From Carallia brachiata (lineage: Eukaryota; Streptophyta; Magnoliopsida; Malpighiales; Rhizophoraceae), in assembly GCA_021464245.1 (NCBI GenBank), contig JADCRB010000066.1, positions 1,959,548 to 2,023,547 of the forward strand: 64,000 nucleotides of DNA. Direction: 5' to 3'. A program made the position numbers and the translations under genes. This document shows, in pieces, positions 60,160-64,000 of the stretch (the first letter of the stretch is position 1; each line of letters begins with the position of its first letter). The notes under the pieces were generated by a model. It ran no database searches and was not told the origin of the DNA. It was given only the letters and a program-made list of their open reading frames with translations.

Positions 60160-62545
60160 ATAAACTTCACCTTCTCTCCCTCTATCGTCTTCAAACACAC
60201 TGACCATTCCACAGCTCAACTGTTCTACACCTGCAATGCATATAACACTAATGAATTTCAATCATCATTACTTTATGCATCAGGGATTTTTGATGAGTTT
60301 CATTCACTAATCTCTTCCAATACATCTTGCCAGCCTCACAATATATCTAACTTTATTTAATATCATTTACAAATGCTACATTTTTGTACATCATACTACT
60401 AAACCTATCTTTTCATATAGTTGTATTCCCAACACGTCCTGACTTGAGGAATTTGCGGAAACCCACAATTCTTAAAAGTGTTCTTACTAGAAGTCCTCAT
60501 CAGGATTCTGCTCACGCCTACCAACATAAGATTTATAATTTTACTACAATTCCCATCCATATTCCACAACAATTTGTTAACCCATCTAAATTATACCTTC
60601 CGAAGCCTTTTTATGGCACAACCTACATCACTTTCTCTGTTTGCTTTCCCACACTTAGTCAATTAGTTCTTTGATAGTTTGTAATCAGTTGAAAATACTC
60701 ATTATTCCCTATTTATAATTTACGTCAATTGCAAACACAGACCCAGTTAATAAAGCATCAAATTTATGCGCTATATTTCACTTAAAGCACTACTACATTA
60801 TACTATGCTCAGCCAATTCTTACCGTGTTTAGATGACCACACACCAATTTCCCTGCGTCACTTCGGTTGTTGCTTATTCCCTAGCTACTTCCTCCACAAA
60901 TCTCTCATTGACATCATCCTTGCAGCAAAATTCTCTGGCTATCACCATTTTGTCGCTCTTGTTTGTCTAACCCAGTGCATTGTAAGAAAGACAATTTATG
61001 GTTGTGGTTTTAGAAATTGAGCGCATATCGACGCTGCAGGGGCTTTGGGGGTTTCTTTTTTCCAAATATTCTTTTTTTTTTCAACCTACAGTACTTGCTT
61101 TTTTTCTTAATTTTTCCTGCTCTTTTAGATTTTTTTTCCCTCCTTCCCTTTTTTTCGCGCTACACTGCTTCTTATTTCCCGCTCTTCAGTAAATACTTTT
61201 CATTTTCATGTCATTCATTTTTTTCTCAATTTAATATTCCCTACCACGTCATTACAGCAACTTTTCTGGCTGTCGGGTCCGGACAAATAACTTTTCCCAT
61301 AGAGTAATGAGTCAAGTAAGGTCAACCAGCCAAATGTCACCATTAGAACAAGAACGTCAATTCCATCATTCATGCTTCAAGTCAAGGTCATCTTTAAAGT
61401 TTAAAAACGAAATGAAGCTGCATTTCACAATTTCCAATTTATTTTTACAGGCAGTGTTTTAATTTTGAACTTGGTGAAAAAAATAGACCAAGTTTACAAA
61501 ATAGCCCCCATTACATTTGCACTAGAGCCCTTTTATGTCAATATTTTTCACGATTTCGTCATGTTAAATAGCTATGTAAGATGTACAAGAGAACAAAATG
61601 GCGAACAAATTTAACCATTTTGTTAAGACTTCATAGCTAAGTCATAAGTTCCTCTCTCTTGACAACCAAAGATAAAGCTTGGATCTATTTAAAGATATTG
61701 TTGGCAAATTTTTGTTTTATTAAGATTAGGTCTGATGATGTACAAAGTGAAAGAGAAATGGAAATTTTTGAGATGAAATACGTAAATTAAAACTGTAGTT
61801 AAGTCCAAGAAAAAAAAATAAACAAAAAAAAAGACAGGATATAATAAAAAAGAGAAAAGTTAGAAGCCCTATTATTTTTTTTTTATCCAAAAAATATCCG
61901 TAATGTAATAAGCCTTCAACTTTAAATAATAATATTTTTTCACAATCATTTTTTGTTATGTAAAATATAATTATTGTAACTAAAAATTATAAGTTTGTTA
62001 TTATTTGGACATTTTCTTGAGTTAAAAATTCAACCTTTAAACCGTGCTCTAAGAAAAATGATGAAACTTAGGGATGGAGACAGTGAGAGGTGTTGCATAT
62101 TACTGAAATTCAGTAGTTTTTTTGAAAAGTCAGGCCAAGAATTTGTGAGTCTCAAGAATTAGGCTTACAACAATAATTTCCTTAAAATATACATTTGAGA
62201 CTTTGAGTAGAATCAAGAGCAAAATAAACGCATATCATTTTTTTTGTTTGGCACATTTAGAGTGAAAAATCACAGCTAAAAATAAAAAAAAAAAAAAAGA
62301 AAAGAAAAAGAGAAAAGAAAGAAAGAAAAATCAGAAGATACAGGGACTTTTCTCCTCTACTAATTCTTAACAATGTCTGGCAACTGCACCGATGTAACAG
62401 TTGACTTTGCAGCGATATTGTGAAAGTGATGCTTCTCGTCAGGTCTACTTTCATTACACGGCGGCATGTGTTGTATGCCTCGGAAATTAGATTAGTGTGC
62501 GCAAAAATTTAAAGCTACTTTTCTCAATTTGCTGGTTAATTTGCA
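60160..62545. other. spacer between the FAR1-like gene and the LRR gene
   Basis: No gene is supported. Pyrimidine-rich stretches at 61060-61230 give Phe-rich shadow ORFs. A poly-A/GA tract lies at 62280-62330. It may hold the promoters of both flanking genes. Confidence 0.35.
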
Positions 62546-62550
62546 TTCCA

Positions 62551-64000
62551 ATGGAGTTGTGGTTTTCCAGGAAACATGTGTTGTGGGTTCTGATTAATTT
62601 ACTATGGTTAAGTGGTTATGAGAGTTGCATAGAGGAAGAGAGGTTGGGTTTGTTAAGTATCAGGGACTACTTGGAGTCAAATGGGGTGAGGACAGAGGGT
62701 GTGCTTCCTTCCTGGACTGATAATCCGGTGTCTGACTGTTGCAGTTGGGAGCGAGTCAAGTGTAATAGCACCACAGGCCGAGTCATTGAGCTCTTACTCA
62801 ATAACACTAGCCTGGCACCAGATAACTTTGTTAGTGACAACAAAATTTGGTTTCTAAATGTGTCCTTGTTTCTCCATTTCGAGGAGTTGCGCAATCTAGG
62901 CTTGCATGGAAATTGGTTCACTGATTGCTATGAGAATCACGGTACGTACATGCAGACTAGATCGTTTTGACTTCTTAATTGAGGAAGTCAATATGTTCAA
63001 CTGTTTCTAAAATTATGTTTTTTGCCATTTTGCATGTCTGAATGAGAACCTGGTCGTTATAAGTGGCAGAAACACAATCCCTTCTGCATCTTTTTAGGTC
63101 ATTCGTTTTGTCACCAAGCAAATTTTTCTGGCAGGTTTTGCGAAAATGTCCAGTTTGAAGATGTTGGAAGTCCTAGATCTTGCAAAGAACCGCTTCCAAA
63201 ACAGTATCCTACCATCTCTTGGTGAAATCATTTCTTTGAGGACTTTGAACCTGAGTTGGAATAGGTTTAGAGGATCTTTCCCAGCCAAAGGTACACAGTT
63301 TATATATTCACCACCATTATAAATCTTCATTTCAACATATTACATATACGTGTTTACTTGTGCGTTGAACAACTGTAATCTTTCTTCAGAGTTAAAGGCT
63401 ATTGAACAACTGGAGATTTTGGATCTTAGCTTTAATGATCTCAGTGATCCCCCACCGGTCGAAGGTAAAGGCAACATATAAATCTTTAATCTGCCTGTTT
63501 TAGCTTTTTATTTTTCTGTCTCTTCCTTTTATTTTATTTTATCTTATTTTTTTGTTTTTTGTTTTTTTTTTCTTGTTTTTGTAACCAGAAAAGGTAAATA
63601 ATATGGCTAGTTTTTAGAAACTTTTGGAGCTATTGGTGATTTTACACTCAAAGTTATATGGGCATGTATATTTTGTTGCCATAATCTGAAAGTTATGATA
63701 TCTTTATCGGCCAGAATGAATTCTGTTGGAAGATGGAATCCCACGTTGGTTGGGATGAAAAAATATAAAGGTTTATAAGTTAAGAATAAGTTAGTTAAAA
63801 TGATTTAAATTATTTAACAAAGCAACGAACTTACTAACTAAAATAAAAATGAATTTAAATGAATTTGACCCAATACTCTCTTATCGGTAATGCATATTGG
63901 GGAATAACACTTAGAACACCATATGTAGCAGATTTTAAGGAGTTGAAGAATTTGATAGCACTGAATCTAAGAGCCAACAGATTCAATAGCAACGTCCTAC
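62551..64000 (+). CDS. LRR receptor-like protein, 5' exons (continues beyond window)
   Basis: Plasma-membrane LRR receptor-like protein, the class used in immunity and development (AtRLP1/13/14/15 or Cuscuta receptor type). The start is ATG 62551 (MELWFSRKHV); the upstream frame has no ATG. A hydrophobic signal peptide (VLWVLINLLWLSGY) precedes the N-terminal cap EERLGLLSIRDYLES and the paired-Cys motif DCCSWERVKC. Exons 62551-62941, 63135-63290, 63390-63464 and 63932 onward all have phase-1 GT-AG borders and encode LRRs (LEVLDLAKNRFQNSILPSLG, LRTLNLSWNRFRG, LEILDLSFNDLSD, LIALNLRANRFNS). One-repeat-per-exon with equal phase is the layout of this RLP subgroup, in contrast to the single-exon RLPs. 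No defect is seen in the visible part. Whether it ends in a short tail or a kinase cannot be known here. Confidence 0.88.

Noticed and set aside
61017..61307. Phe-rich plus-strand ORFs
   Set aside because: Pyrimidine-rich low-complexity DNA.

Overview
The window is nuclear DNA of a eudicot plant: GT-AG introns, AT-rich introns and spacers, plant-only gene families (CER1, AKR13 aldo-keto reductase, GT47 xyloglucan galactosyltransferase type, MORN-type PIP5K, FAR1/FHY3, LRR receptor-like protein) and many plant transposable elements. A woody eudicot such as Citrus would fit, but that is an impression and no marker here settles it.

Layout. 1-2.2 kb: a Ty3/gypsy LTR on the minus strand with the start of gag on one side and a pol C-terminal tail on the other. 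2.3-6.3 kb: the 3' two thirds of a CER1-like alkane synthase gene; one intron holds a 0.35-kb palindrome made of an exon of an ALDH3 fatty aldehyde dehydrogenase. 6.9-36.3 kb: four tandem copies of one AKR13 aldo-keto reductase gene. Copy 0 is a two-exon relic. Copy A (8.6-10.7 kb) and copy B (15.2-22.7 kb) carry frameshifts and stops. Only copy D (32.8-36.3 kb) reads as an intact five-exon gene of 343 codons with the full D-Y-K-H tetrad. B and D lie in paralogous blocks (about 13.3-22.8 and 29.3-36.4 kb) that differ by transposon insertions. The gap between the blocks holds a copia 3' end with its LTR, a long inverted-repeat element, Helitron-like tails and a hAT element.

36.3-45 kb: a gene-poor stretch with one clean intronless gene, a GT47 glycosyltransferase (40561-41988). 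45.6-48 kb: a PIP5K pseudogene (MORN and linker exons only) with a Tourist-type MITE inserted cleanly inside a coding exon. 50.6-52.5 kb: a decayed multi-exon gene pairing an HMG-box-like segment with a plant-mobile-domain-like segment. 53.9-56.4 kb: an array of about ten fold-back units, all variants of one 0.2-0.25 kb palindromic MITE. 57.5-60.2 kb, minus strand: a FAR1/FHY3-type gene (zinc cluster, MULE transposase, SWIM) interrupted by small frameshifts, two or three of them in homopolymers. 62.6 kb to the end: the first exons of an LRR receptor-like protein gene that runs out of the window.

The functional content is small: one AKR, one GT47 and one RLP look intact, the FAR1-like gene is doubtful, and the rest is relics. 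The best layer is evolutionary. Paralogous copies act as empty-site controls for a SINE, a hAT element, a palindromic MITE and LTR-type insertions, so their order can be read. The one arrangement with a possible regulatory role is the ALDH3-exon palindrome in the CER1-like intron: it would fold into a hairpin RNA against an enzyme family that competes with CER1 for fatty aldehydes. That role is inference.
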